Of a stretch of 64,000 nt of DNA, positions 18,889 through 26,753 are shown piece by piece (positions within the stretch are counted from its first letter, which is position 1; every line of letters starts with the position of its first letter). Made by a program: the position numbers and the translations under genes. The stretch spans positions 62,001 to 126,000 of the forward strand of contig NZ_NPKR01000017.1 in NCBI RefSeq assembly GCF_008329535.1, written 5' to 3'. This stretch comes from Mycolicibacterium sp. P1-18 (lineage in GTDB: Bacteria; Actinomycetota; Actinomycetes; Mycobacteriales; Mycobacteriaceae). Below the pieces are notes generated by a model that searched no databases, was not told the DNA's origin, and worked only from the letters and a program-made list of their open reading frames with translations.

Positions 18889-19895
18889 CGCTGCCGTTCT
18901 TCGGCCCGCTGGCCCTGTCGGGTTTCGCCCACGCCTGGTACCTCCTCTACCTGCTGGTCGTGTTCGGTCTGGTCGCGGCCTACGTCGTGATGCAGCGCCG
19001 CCGTCACCGGCGGGTGCTGCGGTTCGCCAACATGGAACTGCTGCAGCGGGTGGCGCCCGCCGAGACCCGGCGACGGTGGCGCCACGTGCCCGCCATTCTG
19101 CTGGTGATCTCGTTGGCCACCTTGGCAATCGCGCTCGCGGCGCCGACCCGCGACATCCGCATTCCCCGCAACCGGGCGGTGGTGATGTTGGTGATCGACG
19201 TCTCGGAGTCGATGGTCGCCACCGACGTGCCGCCCAACCGATTGGCCGCCGCCAAGGAAGCCGGCAAACAGTTCGCCGACGAGCTGACACCCGGAATCAG
19301 TCTGGGACTGGTGGCGTTTGGTGGGAGCGCGACATTGCTGGTCTCGCCCACGACGAACCGCACCGCGATGAAGAACGCGATAGACGGCTTGGCGCCGGAG
19401 GAACGCACGGCCACCGGCGAGGGCCTCTTCACCGCGTTGCAGGCCATCGCGAGCGTCGACGCGGTGATGGGGGGCGGCGACACGCCGGCGCCCGCGCACA
19501 TCGTGCTGGAATCCGATGGTGCCGAGACGATTCCACGCAATCCCGACGAACCACGGGGTGCCTACACCGCGGCCCGCGCGGCCAAGGATCAGAAGGTGGC
19601 CATCTCGACGATCTCCTTCGGCACCCCCGACGGCGTCGTGAACATCGACGGGCAACAGATTCCGGTGCCCGTCGACGACGCGACGCTGCAACAGATCACC
19701 GACATCTCCGGTGGGCAGACCTTCCACGCCGGCAACCTCGACGAGCTGAAGAAGGCGTACTCGGCCCTGCAGCAGCAGATCGGCTACGAGACGATTCGCG
19801 GTGACGCCAGCCAGGCGTGGATCCGCCTCGGGGCGCTGCTGATGGCGGCCGCGGTGGGCGCCTCGGTGCTCACCAACCAGCGGGTCCCCGTCTGA
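18885..19895 (+). CDS. VWA-domain membrane protein, copy 2
   Basis: 336 residues, same architecture as the previous gene: two N-terminal helices, VWA domain with intact MIDAS DVSESM, C-terminal helix. The blocks GPTRDVRIPRNRAV/APTRDIRIPRNRAV and GGLTPGINLGLIAF/DELTPGISLGLVAF show that the two arose by tandem duplication. ATG 18885 is inside the stop of copy 1, so production is coupled and a hetero-oligomer is likely. One difference: LLSDGDENVPG in copy 1 is LESDGAETIPR here, near the metal-site loop. Convergent with the gene at 19905. Confidence 0.9.
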   Translation: MTLPFFGPLALSGFAHAWYLLYLLVVFGLVAAYVVMQRRRHRRVLRFANMELLQRVAPAETRRRWRHVPAILLVISLATLAIALAAPTRDIRIPRNRAVVMLVIDVSESMVATDVPPNRLAAAKEAGKQFADELTPGISLGLVAFGGSATLLVSPTTNRTAMKNAIDGLAPEERTATGEGLFTALQAIASVDAVMGGGDTPAPAHIVLESDGAETIPRNPDEPRGAYTAARAAKDQKVAISTISFGTPDGVVNIDGQQIPVPVDDATLQQITDISGGQTFHAGNLDELKKAYSALQQQIGYETIRGDASQAWIRLGALLMAAAVGASVLTNQRVPV

Positions 19896-19904
19896 CGTCG
19901 GGTC

Positions 19905-21446
19905 TCACTGAACGTCGAATGACACGGTGTGCCAGCCCGTGGCGCCGTCGGGCACGACGTCGGCCTCGTCCTGCGTCTGCACCGTTCCGCTGGCGTCGGT
20001 GGCGCGCACGGCGATCTCGTGCGGACCGGGGGTCTCGGCCTGCCACGGGAAGCTCCACAACCGCCACGTGTCGTTGGAGTAGCTCGCCCCGAGTTGGGCG
20101 GGTTGCCACGGCCCGTCGTCGACGCGCACCTCGACGGCCTTGACGCCGCGGTGCTGGGCCCACGCCACGCCGCCGAATGTGGTGGCGCCCCTGGGCACTT
20201 CGGCGCCCTGCCGGGGCACGTCAATCCGCGACTCGGTCTTGATGGGTCCGCGGGCCGACCAGCCCAGCTTGGTCCAGTACGCATCCGCGCGGTCGAAGCG
20301 CGTGAGCTCCAGATCCGCCAGCCACTTGGTCGCGGACACGTAGCCGTAGAGCCCGGGCACGACCAGACGGGCGGGGTAGCCGTGCTCGGTGGGCAGCGGC
20401 GCCCCGTTCATGCCGATGGCCAGCAGCGAGTCGCGCTGGTCGGTGAGCGCCTCGACCGGCGTGCCGGCGGTGAACCCGTCGACCGAGGTCGACAGGACCA
20501 TGTCGGCGTCGGAGTGAATGCCCACCTGCGCCAACAAGTCCCGGACCCGGTAGCCGGTCCACTTCGCGTTGGAGATGAGGTCTCCGCCGACCGGGTTCGA
20601 CACGCACGTCAACGTCACGATCGATTCGACGAGATCGAACTTCTGCAAGTCGTCGAAGGACAGGGTGACCTCGCGGTCGACCATCCCGTGAATCCGCAGT
20701 CGCCAGTCGGCGCGGCTGACCTGGGGCACGCTCAGGGCGGTGTCGATCCGGTAGAAGTCGGCGTTCGGAGTGATGAACGGTGTCTGGGTGAAGCCGGCGG
20801 GTTGCACCCCGGGCGGAATCGCCGGCGCCGGCACGCCCCGCGGCGTCGGCAGCGTGAAGGCGGTCCGATCGCCGGCCACCGAGGAATTCAACCGGTTCAG
20901 CAGTGAACCCGCCACGCCCGCCACGGCGCCGACGCCGATGAGCCCGAACGTCACCAGCGAGAGCCGTCGGCCGGCGTCGGGGGAGGACGCGGCCGGGGCG
21001 GGGGCGTCCGGTGTGGCGACCCGGCGGGTGGCCAGCCAACGCAGCACCAGCACCCCGCACACGGTGCCGATCACCGTCGGTATGACGTCGACCGGGGTGG
21101 CGCCGGCGCGGCTGAGCACCGCGGCGCAGCCGAGGACACCGGCCACGACGATCGCGATGCTGCCCACCGGTCTGCGGCGCGTCTCGTACTGCCCCGCGAT
21201 GGCCGCGATCACCGCGATGACGACCAGGACGACGACGGACAGCGCGAGCTTGTCGGACGTGCCGAAAGACTGGATGGCCCATTCCTTGACGGGGCCCGGC
21301 GTCAGGTCGACCACCGCGGAGCCGACGGCGGTTCGCGAGTCGGCGTGCGGTCCGAACGCCACCGCGACCAGTTGGGCCACGCCCAGTGCCACCGCCGCGG
21401 CGGCGACACCGATCCAGGGACTGGGGCGTGTTGCCGTTTCGACCAT
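19905..21446 (-). CDS. Membrane molybdopterin oxidoreductase (sulfite oxidase fold)
   Basis: 513 residues. Four hydrophobic segments in the first 180 residues (about 13-32, 67-85, 95-112, 120-136, with another near 164-183) anchor the protein. An extracytoplasmic sulfite-oxidase-type Mo domain follows at about 215-410 with the ligand Cys in TLTCVSN (C281), and an Ig-like dimerisation domain at the end. Substrate unknown; homologues are often called YedY-like, but the N-terminal membrane part and C-terminal Ig domain point to a distinct actinobacterial group. Divergent from the pyruvate oxidase gene. Confidence 0.88.
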   Translation of the reverse strand: MVETATRPSPWIGVAAAAVALGVAQLVAVAFGPHADSRTAVGSAVVDLTPGPVKEWAIQSFGTSDKLALSVVVLVVIAVIAAIAGQYETRRRPVGSIAIVVAGVLGCAAVLSRAGATPVDVIPTVIGTVCGVLVLRWLATRRVATPDAPAPAASSPDAGRRLSLVTFGLIGVGAVAGVAGSLLNRLNSSVAGDRTAFTLPTPRGVPAPAIPPGVQPAGFTQTPFITPNADFYRIDTALSVPQVSRADWRLRIHGMVDREVTLSFDDLQKFDLVESIVTLTCVSNPVGGDLISNAKWTGYRVRDLLAQVGIHSDADMVLSTSVDGFTAGTPVEALTDQRDSLLAIGMNGAPLPTEHGYPARLVVPGLYGYVSATKWLADLELTRFDRADAYWTKLGWSARGPIKTESRIDVPRQGAEVPRGATTFGGVAWAQHRGVKAVEVRVDDGPWQPAQLGASYSNDTWRLWSFPWQAETPGPHEIAVRATDASGTVQTQDEADVVPDGATGWHTVSFDVQ

Positions 21447-21580
21447 GTCGCCAAGCTACCGACTGCGGGCGCGGCAGTTCTTACGGCGACGTGACGAACC
21501 TTCTCCAGTAGGGTGTTTTCGGCGCGCAAACCGTCGCTGCGCGAACGTTTCCGCGCCGAAGTCGTAGGGGAAGGGACCCG

Positions 21581-23317
21581 ATGGCCACCATCGCGACTCA
21601 GATCATCAGCGCGCTGGCGCGTAGCGGCGTCCGGCGCGTCTACGGTCTGCCGGGGGACAGCCTCAACGGGTTCACCGACGCCATCCGCCGCTCGGACGAC
21701 GTCACCTGGGAGCACGTCCGGCACGAGGAGACCGCGGCCTTCGCCGCAGCCGCGGACGCCGCACTGACGGGCCAGCTGGCGGTGTGTGCGGGCAGTTGCG
21801 GACCGGGCAACCTGCATCTGATCAACGGACTCTTCGACGCACAGCGTTCGCGAGTCCCGGTGCTGGCGATCGCCGCCCACATTCCGCGCAGCGAGATCGG
21901 CTCCGAGTACTTCCAGGAGACCCACCCGCAGGAATTGTTCGCCGCGTGCAGCGTCTACTGCGAACTGGTCAGCACGCCGGAGATGGCCCCGCGGATCATC
22001 GAGATGGCCATGCGCGCGGCGGTCGAGGAGAACGGCGTCGCCGTCGTCGTCGTTCCCGGCGAGATCTTCCTGGCGCACGCCGTCGAATCCGGCTGGCTCA
22101 CCAAGCCGATCGTGGCCAGCACCTCGGTGGTGCGGCCCGACGACGAGAGTCTGCGACGCGCGGCCGACATCCTCAACGGCGGCGAGCGCGTCACCATCCT
22201 GGCCGGTGCCGGCGCCGAGGGCGCTCACGATCAGCTGGTGGAGCTGGCCGGCACGCTGAACGCTCCCGTGGTGCACGCGTTGCGCGGCAAGGAATTCGTC
22301 GAATACGACAACCCGTACGACGTCGGGATGACCGGACTGCTGGGGTTCACCTCGGGCTACAAGGCCATCAAGGAGGCCGACACCCTGCTGATGCTGGGGA
22401 CCGACTTCCCGTATCAGCAGTTCTATCCCGAACACGCCCGCATCGTGCAGGTCGACGTCCGGGGCCGAAACCTGGGTCGCCGCACGCCGATCGACCTGGG
22501 CTTGGTCGGAACCGTCGCCGACACCGTGACGGCGCTGCAGCCGCTGCTGACCAAGAAGCCCTCCCGCGAGCACCTCGACCGGTCGCTCCGGCACTACGAG
22601 AAGACCCGCAAGACGATGGACGGGTTGGCGGTCAACGACCGCGACAAGACGCCCATCCGGCCGGAGTACGTTGCCGCTCTTGCCGATCGGTTGGCCACCG
22701 ACGACGCGGTGTTCACCGTCGACGTCGGGTCGCCGGTGGTGTGGGCTGCCCGGTACCTGAAGATGAACGGCAGGCGCAGGCTCGTCGGCTCGTTCAACCA
22801 CGGCACCATGGCGTGCGCGTTGCCGCACGCCATCGGTGCTCAGACGGCGTTCCCCGGACGACAGGTGGTGGCCTTCGCCGGTGACGGCGGCCTGACCATG
22901 CTGTTCGGCGAACTCATCACCCTGGTGCAGAACCGCCTGCCGGTGAAGCTCGTCGTCTTCAACAACTCGTCGCTGAACTTCGTCGAACTGGAGATGAAGG
23001 CGGCCGGCATCGTCAACTTCGGCACCGAGTTGGTCAACCCGGACTTCGCCGCGGTGGGGCGTGCCCTGGGGGCGTTCGGCCGTCGCGTCGAGCATCCCGC
23101 TGAGTTGGAGCAGGCGTTGACCGAGGCCTTCGCCCACGACGGGCCGGCGATCGTCGACGTCGTGACGGCACGCCAGGAGCTGTCCATCCCGCCCGCGATC
23201 AGTGCCGAGCAGGCAAAGGGCTTCTCGTTGTACGCGATTCGGACGATCATGGCAGGCCGCGCCGACGAGTTGCTCGATCTGGTCACCACGAACGTGTCAC
23301 GTCGTCTTCTGGACTGA
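21581..23317 (+). CDS. poxB: Pyruvate oxidase / pyruvate dehydrogenase (quinone), PoxB
   Basis: 578 residues, aligning by eye with Escherichia PoxB along its whole length: VYGLPGDSLNGFTDAI, HEETAAFAAAADAALTGQ with the ThDP-activating Glu, AVCAGSCGPGNLHLINGLFD, and the ThDP/Mg motif GDGGLTMLFGEL..NN (about 432-460). It should decarboxylate pyruvate to acetate and CO2, passing electrons to quinone via FAD. The C-terminus (EQAKGFSLYAIRTIMAGR) resembles the membrane-activated tail of PoxB. Single gene with its own promoter region (21447-21580), near cstA, so both could serve pyruvate use. Confidence 0.93.
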   Translation: MATIATQIISALARSGVRRVYGLPGDSLNGFTDAIRRSDDVTWEHVRHEETAAFAAAADAALTGQLAVCAGSCGPGNLHLINGLFDAQRSRVPVLAIAAHIPRSEIGSEYFQETHPQELFAACSVYCELVSTPEMAPRIIEMAMRAAVEENGVAVVVVPGEIFLAHAVESGWLTKPIVASTSVVRPDDESLRRAADILNGGERVTILAGAGAEGAHDQLVELAGTLNAPVVHALRGKEFVEYDNPYDVGMTGLLGFTSGYKAIKEADTLLMLGTDFPYQQFYPEHARIVQVDVRGRNLGRRTPIDLGLVGTVADTVTALQPLLTKKPSREHLDRSLRHYEKTRKTMDGLAVNDRDKTPIRPEYVAALADRLATDDAVFTVDVGSPVVWAARYLKMNGRRRLVGSFNHGTMACALPHAIGAQTAFPGRQVVAFAGDGGLTMLFGELITLVQNRLPVKLVVFNNSSLNFVELEMKAAGIVNFGTELVNPDFAAVGRALGAFGRRVEHPAELEQALTEAFAHDGPAIVDVVTARQELSIPPAISAEQAKGFSLYAIRTIMAGRADELLDLVTTNVSRRLLD

Positions 23318-23462
23318 CCGCGCGCGGGTGGGTTCCCGCTCGAAGCCCAGCCGTGAGTTCTCGCTCACACTTGCCCCGAGAAATCCTCGGTTTCGGTATC
23401 GGCTAGGCAATTATGAAGTTCTCCTAATAATCGCTGATTCGAAGAACCCGAAGGGGACGCCG

Positions 23463-24146
23463 ATGTCCGTTCAGACCAAGGCCCATGCACTGCTCACGGG
23501 CCTGGCCACGGGAGGGCTGATCGGCGCGAGTCTCTTGGCCGTCGGCACGCCCGTGGCGTCGGCCGCGCCGAAGTGTTCCGACGTCGAGGTGGTGTTCGCC
23601 CGCGGCACCGACGAACCCGTCGGAGTCGGTCGCGAGGGCCAGGCGTTCATCGACTCGCTCAAGAGCAACCTCAAGGGCAGGACGGTCGGCGTCTACGCCG
23701 TGAACTACCCGGCCTCCCACGAATTCATGCAGGCCACCGCCGGCGCCTCCGACGCCGCGGCGCACGTCCAGCTGACGACGTCGACCTGTCCGAACACCAA
23801 GATCGTGCTCGGCGGCTACTCGCAGGGCGCCGCCGTGATCGACGGCATCACCGGCGATCCCGCCAGGCTCTTCGGGCTGGGGCAGCCGATGCCGCCGGAG
23901 GTGGCCGACCACGTGGCCGCCGTGGCCGTGTTCGGCAACCCGCTCAACCGCTTCGGTGGACCGCTCACCGCGCTCAGCCCGCTCTACGGCGCCAAGACCA
24001 TCGACCTCTGCAACGGTGCCGACCCGGTGTGCTCGCCAGGTGACGACCGCCCCGCGCACAGTCAATACGTCGAAGCCGGATTGACCGGCCAGGCAGCGGC
24101 ATTCGCCGCCGACCGGGTCAGGTCGTTCGTTCCTCCCGGCGTCTGA
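23463..24146 (+). CDS. Secreted cutinase-family esterase
   Basis: 227 residues. A Sec signal peptide with hydrophobic core at about 9-33 ends at VASA|AP (about 34/35). The cutinase alpha/beta-hydrolase domain follows: FARGTDEP, nucleophile S120 in GGYSQGAA, D187 in CNGADPVC and H199 in DRPAHSQY; C38/C109 and C183/C190 are the expected disulfides. Mycobacterial family members hydrolyse lipid esters in the cell envelope or medium. Single gene, ATG 23463 preceded by GAAGGGGACG. Confidence 0.95.
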   Translation: MSVQTKAHALLTGLATGGLIGASLLAVGTPVASAAPKCSDVEVVFARGTDEPVGVGREGQAFIDSLKSNLKGRTVGVYAVNYPASHEFMQATAGASDAAAHVQLTTSTCPNTKIVLGGYSQGAAVIDGITGDPARLFGLGQPMPPEVADHVAAVAVFGNPLNRFGGPLTALSPLYGAKTIDLCNGADPVCSPGDDRPAHSQYVEAGLTGQAAAFAADRVRSFVPPGV

Positions 24147-24216
24147 GTCTCCCAACGTCGTTGCCGGCCAACGATTCCGGTCGAATACTCCGCACGCCGC
24201 TCGAGAGGCGACGACG

Positions 24217-25281
24217 ATGTCGGGCATGGTCGACGACGTCCCCACCCTGACCGACGATGACCAGAGGGCACTTCGGGAGTGGCTCCGCACGACGGGTCTC
24301 GGCTCCCAGGCCAGCGACGTGGAGCCACTGACCGGTGGTAGCCAGAACATCGTCGTGCGCCTGCGCGTCGACGGCCGTCCAATGGTGCTGCGCCGCCCGC
24401 CCCTGCATCCGCGGCCGACGAGCGACAAGACCATGCTGCGCGAGATCGCCGTGCTGCAGACGCTCGCGGGCACCGGCGTGCCACATCCGGCGTTCATCGC
24501 CGGCTGTGACGACCTCGACGTGCTCGGCGTGGTGTTCTACCTCATGGAAGAAGTCGACGGCTTCAATCCCGGCAACGAGATGGCACCGGCCTACGCCGAC
24601 GACCCCGTCCTTCGACACGACGTCGGGCCGGCCTACGCCGCCAGCTTGGCCCAACTCGGCAACGTGGCCTGGCAGGGCAGTCCGCTGGCCGCGCTGCGCC
24701 GGCCGGGTTCCTTTCTCGCGCGACAGGTTCCACAGTTCCTCGGCCTGTTGCAGAGCTACCGTCACGACCGCTACGACCCAGATTCGCTGGTCGGGGTACC
24801 GGAATTGGCGGCCTGGCTGGAGGACAACCGGCCCGACGACGGCGAACCGGGCGTCATGCACGGCGACGCCCATCTGAACAACGTGCTGCTGCATCGTGAG
24901 CGACCGGAGGTGGCGGCGTTCATCGACTGGGAGATGTGCACGATCGGTGAGCCGTTGCTGGACCTCGGCTGGCTGCTGGTCTGCTGGCCGGCCGAGCCCA
25001 ACACCATCGACGCGGGCTCTCGGTTGGCAGCGCTCGGGGGATTGGCAAGCCGTACCGAGTTGGTCGAGGCCTACGTCGCCGCGGGCGGAAGGCGTACGGC
25101 GCAACTGAACTGGTTCAAGGCATTGGCCTGCTTCAAGCTGGGCATCGTCATCGAGGGCACCTGGTCGCGGTACCTGGCCGGCCAGGCCAGCCTGGAGGCG
25201 GGGCAGCGGCTGCACGCCTCGGCGGAGTCCCTGATCGAATTCGGCTCGCGGGTGACCACGGGCGACGACCCGTTCCTCTAG
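24217..25281 (+). CDS. Phosphotransferase-family protein (APH / ACAD10-11 N-domain type)
   Basis: 354 residues with a protein-kinase-like fold. GGSQNIVVRL (nucleotide loop, about 40-49), Brenner-type catalytic MHGDAHLNNVLL (about 213-224) and the metal-binding IDWEMCTIGEPLLDLGW are present. Actinobacterial proteins of this group are commonly fused to or next to acyl-CoA dehydrogenases and may phosphorylate 4-hydroxyacyl-CoAs or small alcohols, rather than aminoglycosides. No acyl-CoA gene is adjacent here. Its TAG shares the tetramer CTAG with the convergent TauE/SafE gene. Confidence 0.85.
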   Translation: MSGMVDDVPTLTDDDQRALREWLRTTGLGSQASDVEPLTGGSQNIVVRLRVDGRPMVLRRPPLHPRPTSDKTMLREIAVLQTLAGTGVPHPAFIAGCDDLDVLGVVFYLMEEVDGFNPGNEMAPAYADDPVLRHDVGPAYAASLAQLGNVAWQGSPLAALRRPGSFLARQVPQFLGLLQSYRHDRYDPDSLVGVPELAAWLEDNRPDDGEPGVMHGDAHLNNVLLHRERPEVAAFIDWEMCTIGEPLLDLGWLLVCWPAEPNTIDAGSRLAALGGLASRTELVEAYVAAGGRRTAQLNWFKALACFKLGIVIEGTWSRYLAGQASLEAGQRLHASAESLIEFGSRVTTGDDPFL

Positions 25282-26030
25282 CGGTAGGCGTCGACGCCGA
25301 GCTTGACGGCCAACGCCATGCCTGCGACGGCGATCGCGAGGCGCAGCGGTCTCGACGGCGCGCGCCGGACGATGGCCGGCCCCAGCCGCGAGCCCAGGAG
25401 GCAGCCAAGGCCAAGTGGCACCACGGCCAGCCAGTGCACCGGCGCGAACACGGCGAAGGCAAGTGCCGCAACGCCGTTGGCGACGCCCAGCACGACGTTC
25501 TTGGTCGCGTTGGCATGGGCCAGCGATTGACTTCCCGTGCGGAGGAACAGGGCGAGCATCAGCACCCCCGCGGCGGCACCGAAGAAACCGCCGTACACGC
25601 AGATCGCCACCATGGCGACGCTCTCGACCACGATCCGGGTGACGGTACGGGGACCGTCGGCCACGCGCTCCCGCATCGGCAGCGCGATCAGCACGGCCGA
25701 CGCCGCCAGCAGCACGGGGACGAGCTTCTCGAATCCCTCCGCCGGAATCGTCAGCAGCAGTGCCGCACCGCCCGCGCCGCCGAGCACGGCCATCGGGATC
25801 AACCGCGTCAAGGCGGCCCGCTGACCGCGCAGCTCGGGCAGGGACGCCGACACCGATCCGACGCCGTTGAGGACCAGCGCGACGGTGTTGGTGACGTTCG
25901 CGGCGACCGGCGGCAGGCCGATCAGCAGCAGCGCCGGATACGTGGTGAGGGACGCCAGTCCGGCGATGCTGCCGCACAGTCCGCCAACCACCCCGGCCGC
26001 GAAGAGCAGAAGGGCATGCCACCACGTCAT
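25278..26030 (-). CDS. TauE/SafE-family anion permease
   Basis: 250 residues with seven or eight hydrophobic segments. TauE/SafE features: the N-terminal half-repeat GLCGSIAGLASLTTYPALLLIGLPP and VANVTNTVAL-type loop, and the second half GGFFGAAAGVLML. Probable export or import of sulfonates, sulfite or related organic anions. ATG 26030 is chosen because the first membrane helix starts immediately (TWWHALLLFAAG); a continuous frame to 26432 runs across the LeuA-leader region and was rejected. It is divergent from the leader transcript at 26107. Confidence 0.88.
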   Translation of the reverse strand: MTWWHALLLFAAGVVGGLCGSIAGLASLTTYPALLLIGLPPVAANVTNTVALVLNGVGSVSASLPELRGQRAALTRLIPMAVLGGAGGAALLLTIPAEGFEKLVPVLLAASAVLIALPMRERVADGPRTVTRIVVESVAMVAICVYGGFFGAAAGVLMLALFLRTGSQSLAHANATKNVVLGVANGVAALAFAVFAPVHWLAVVPLGLGCLLGSRLGPAIVRRAPSRPLRLAIAVAGMALAVKLGVDAYR

Positions 26031-26069
26031 GTCGCCATCGGCGATGAACCCTAGTAGACGGGAAGGGGG

Positions 26070-26106
26070 TTGCGTCCTTCGGTGGGGGAGGCCTAGCATC
26101 ACCTCC
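26070..26106 (+). promoter_or_regulatory. Predicted promoter for the leaderless leader peptide
   Basis: TTGCGT at 26070-26075 and TAGCAT at 26094-26099 are separated by 18 bp, a normal sigma-A layout. The -10 is followed by 7 bases and then GTG 26107, so transcription would start on or next to the start codon, as for known leaderless mycobacterial leader peptides. Confidence 0.6.
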
Positions 26107-26148
26107 GTGCCGAAGCGACTCGTAGTAGCAACCCTCAGCGGGGTCTGA
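26107..26148 (+). CDS. Val/Leu-rich leader peptide of the LeuA-domain gene
   Basis: Thirteen codons: VPKRLVVATLSGV. Five are Val or Leu, including a tandem GTA-GTA pair; GTA is an uncommon Val codon in such GC-rich genomes. The codons GTA-GCA-AC form the left arm of a long hairpin (26125-26132), so ribosome position here would alter RNA folding. The TGA lies in the loop region of the next hairpins. All of this is the classic layout of a branched-chain amino acid attenuator. Confidence 0.65.
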   Translation: MPKRLVVATLSGV

Positions 26149-26215
26149 TCCAGACCGACCCCTCGCTGTGGGTCGTTGCTACACCGTCGGTCGATTCCTC
26201 GCTTCAGAGAGACCG
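26125..26215 (+). promoter_or_regulatory. Attenuator-like alternative hairpins
   Basis: Inner hairpin GGTCTG/CAGACC (26142-26147 with 26151-26156) is mutually exclusive with GGGGTC/GACCCC (26140-26145 with 26157-26162, extended by AGC/GCT). An outer 8-bp stem GTAGCAAC/GTTGCTAC joins 26125-26132 to 26175-26182; its left arm is within the leader peptide codons. A further CGGTC/GACCG pair (26188-26192 with 26211-26215) abuts the ribosome site of the next gene. There is no U-tract, so control may act on translation or by a factor-dependent terminator. Confidence 0.6.
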
Positions 26216-26220
26216 GCATC

Positions 26221-26703
26221 ATGTCCATCACCACCTTCCCCATTCCCACCCCGTCCTTCGCCGCGAACTTCCGCGACCTCATCCCGCGGGCGCTGCGCGA
26301 GGAGGCGGAGTCGACGTCCGACGAGGCGTTCCTCGCGCGATATGCGCCGTCCTCGGGCCCGCTGCGGCTCGGGCAGTGGCAGTGCGTCGACGTCGATCGG
26401 CCGGCCAGTCGGCTCGGACCGCAGGCCCGCAACTACCAGGCCACCATTGCGGTGGCCGACCGGATCGCGACGTCCACCGCCGCGGCCAGCGGGCCCGTCG
26501 CCGCGCTGACCGCGATGTTGTCCGAGCGGGGCGTCTCCTTCGAGATCGCGGCGTTCCACCAGCTGTCCGCCCCGGGCGGCACGGCCACCTTCATCCGCGG
26601 CACCGACGGCGTCGGCCACGAGTGGGCCGTGGGCTGGTCCGACGACGTCACGCAGTCGGCGCTGCGCGCGGTGATCGCCTGCGCCAACCGGTTGTGTGCG
26701 TGA
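26221..26703 (+). CDS. Stand-alone LeuA (2-isopropylmalate synthase) regulatory-domain protein
   Basis: 160 residues and no TIM-barrel catalytic domain. The C-terminal 75 residues match the leucine-binding domain of mycobacterial LeuA: SGPVAALTAMLSERGVSFEI corresponds to its GNGPLAAFVHAL segment, FHQLSAPGGTATFI to the YEHAMSAGDDAQAAAYV segment, and the ending WAVGWSDDVTQSALRAVIAC to [20 protein letters not shown] (LeuA side recalled from memory). The preceding 70 residues fit the LeuA linker subdomains (SDEAFLARYAPS). It could sense leucine, or bind and modulate LeuA. A leaderless Val/Leu leader peptide with alternative hairpins sits directly upstream, so it is probably controlled by branched-chain amino acid supply. 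ATG 26221 has GAGAG nine bases upstream. Confidence 0.85.
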   Translation: MSITTFPIPTPSFAANFRDLIPRALREEAESTSDEAFLARYAPSSGPLRLGQWQCVDVDRPASRLGPQARNYQATIAVADRIATSTAAASGPVAALTAMLSERGVSFEIAAFHQLSAPGGTATFIRGTDGVGHEWAVGWSDDVTQSALRAVIACANRLCA

Positions 26704-26721
26704 GGCCGCACCGCAATTGAC

Positions 26722-26747
26722 CAATCTATCTACTAGTAGGTAGATTG
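26722..26747. promoter_or_regulatory. 26-bp near-perfect palindrome, probable TetR operator
   Basis: A 26-bp palindrome with a single mismatched pair, centred on CTACTAGTAG with outer arms CAATCTA/TAGATTG. It overlaps a -10 box TAGATT (26741-26746) placed seven bases before the TetR ATG, so binding would block the regulator's own transcription. Confidence 0.75.
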
Positions 26748-26753
26748 ATCGGC

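Noticed and set aside
26031..26432. Extension of the TauE/SafE gene to 26432
   Set aside because: It would run antisense through the leader peptide, attenuator and start of the LeuA-domain gene; the first helix begins at ATG 26030.
26221..26703. A truncated or frameshifted full-length leuA
   Set aside because: No remains of the catalytic barrel upstream in any frame; the gene has its own start, ribosome site and leader, so it looks like an intact small gene.
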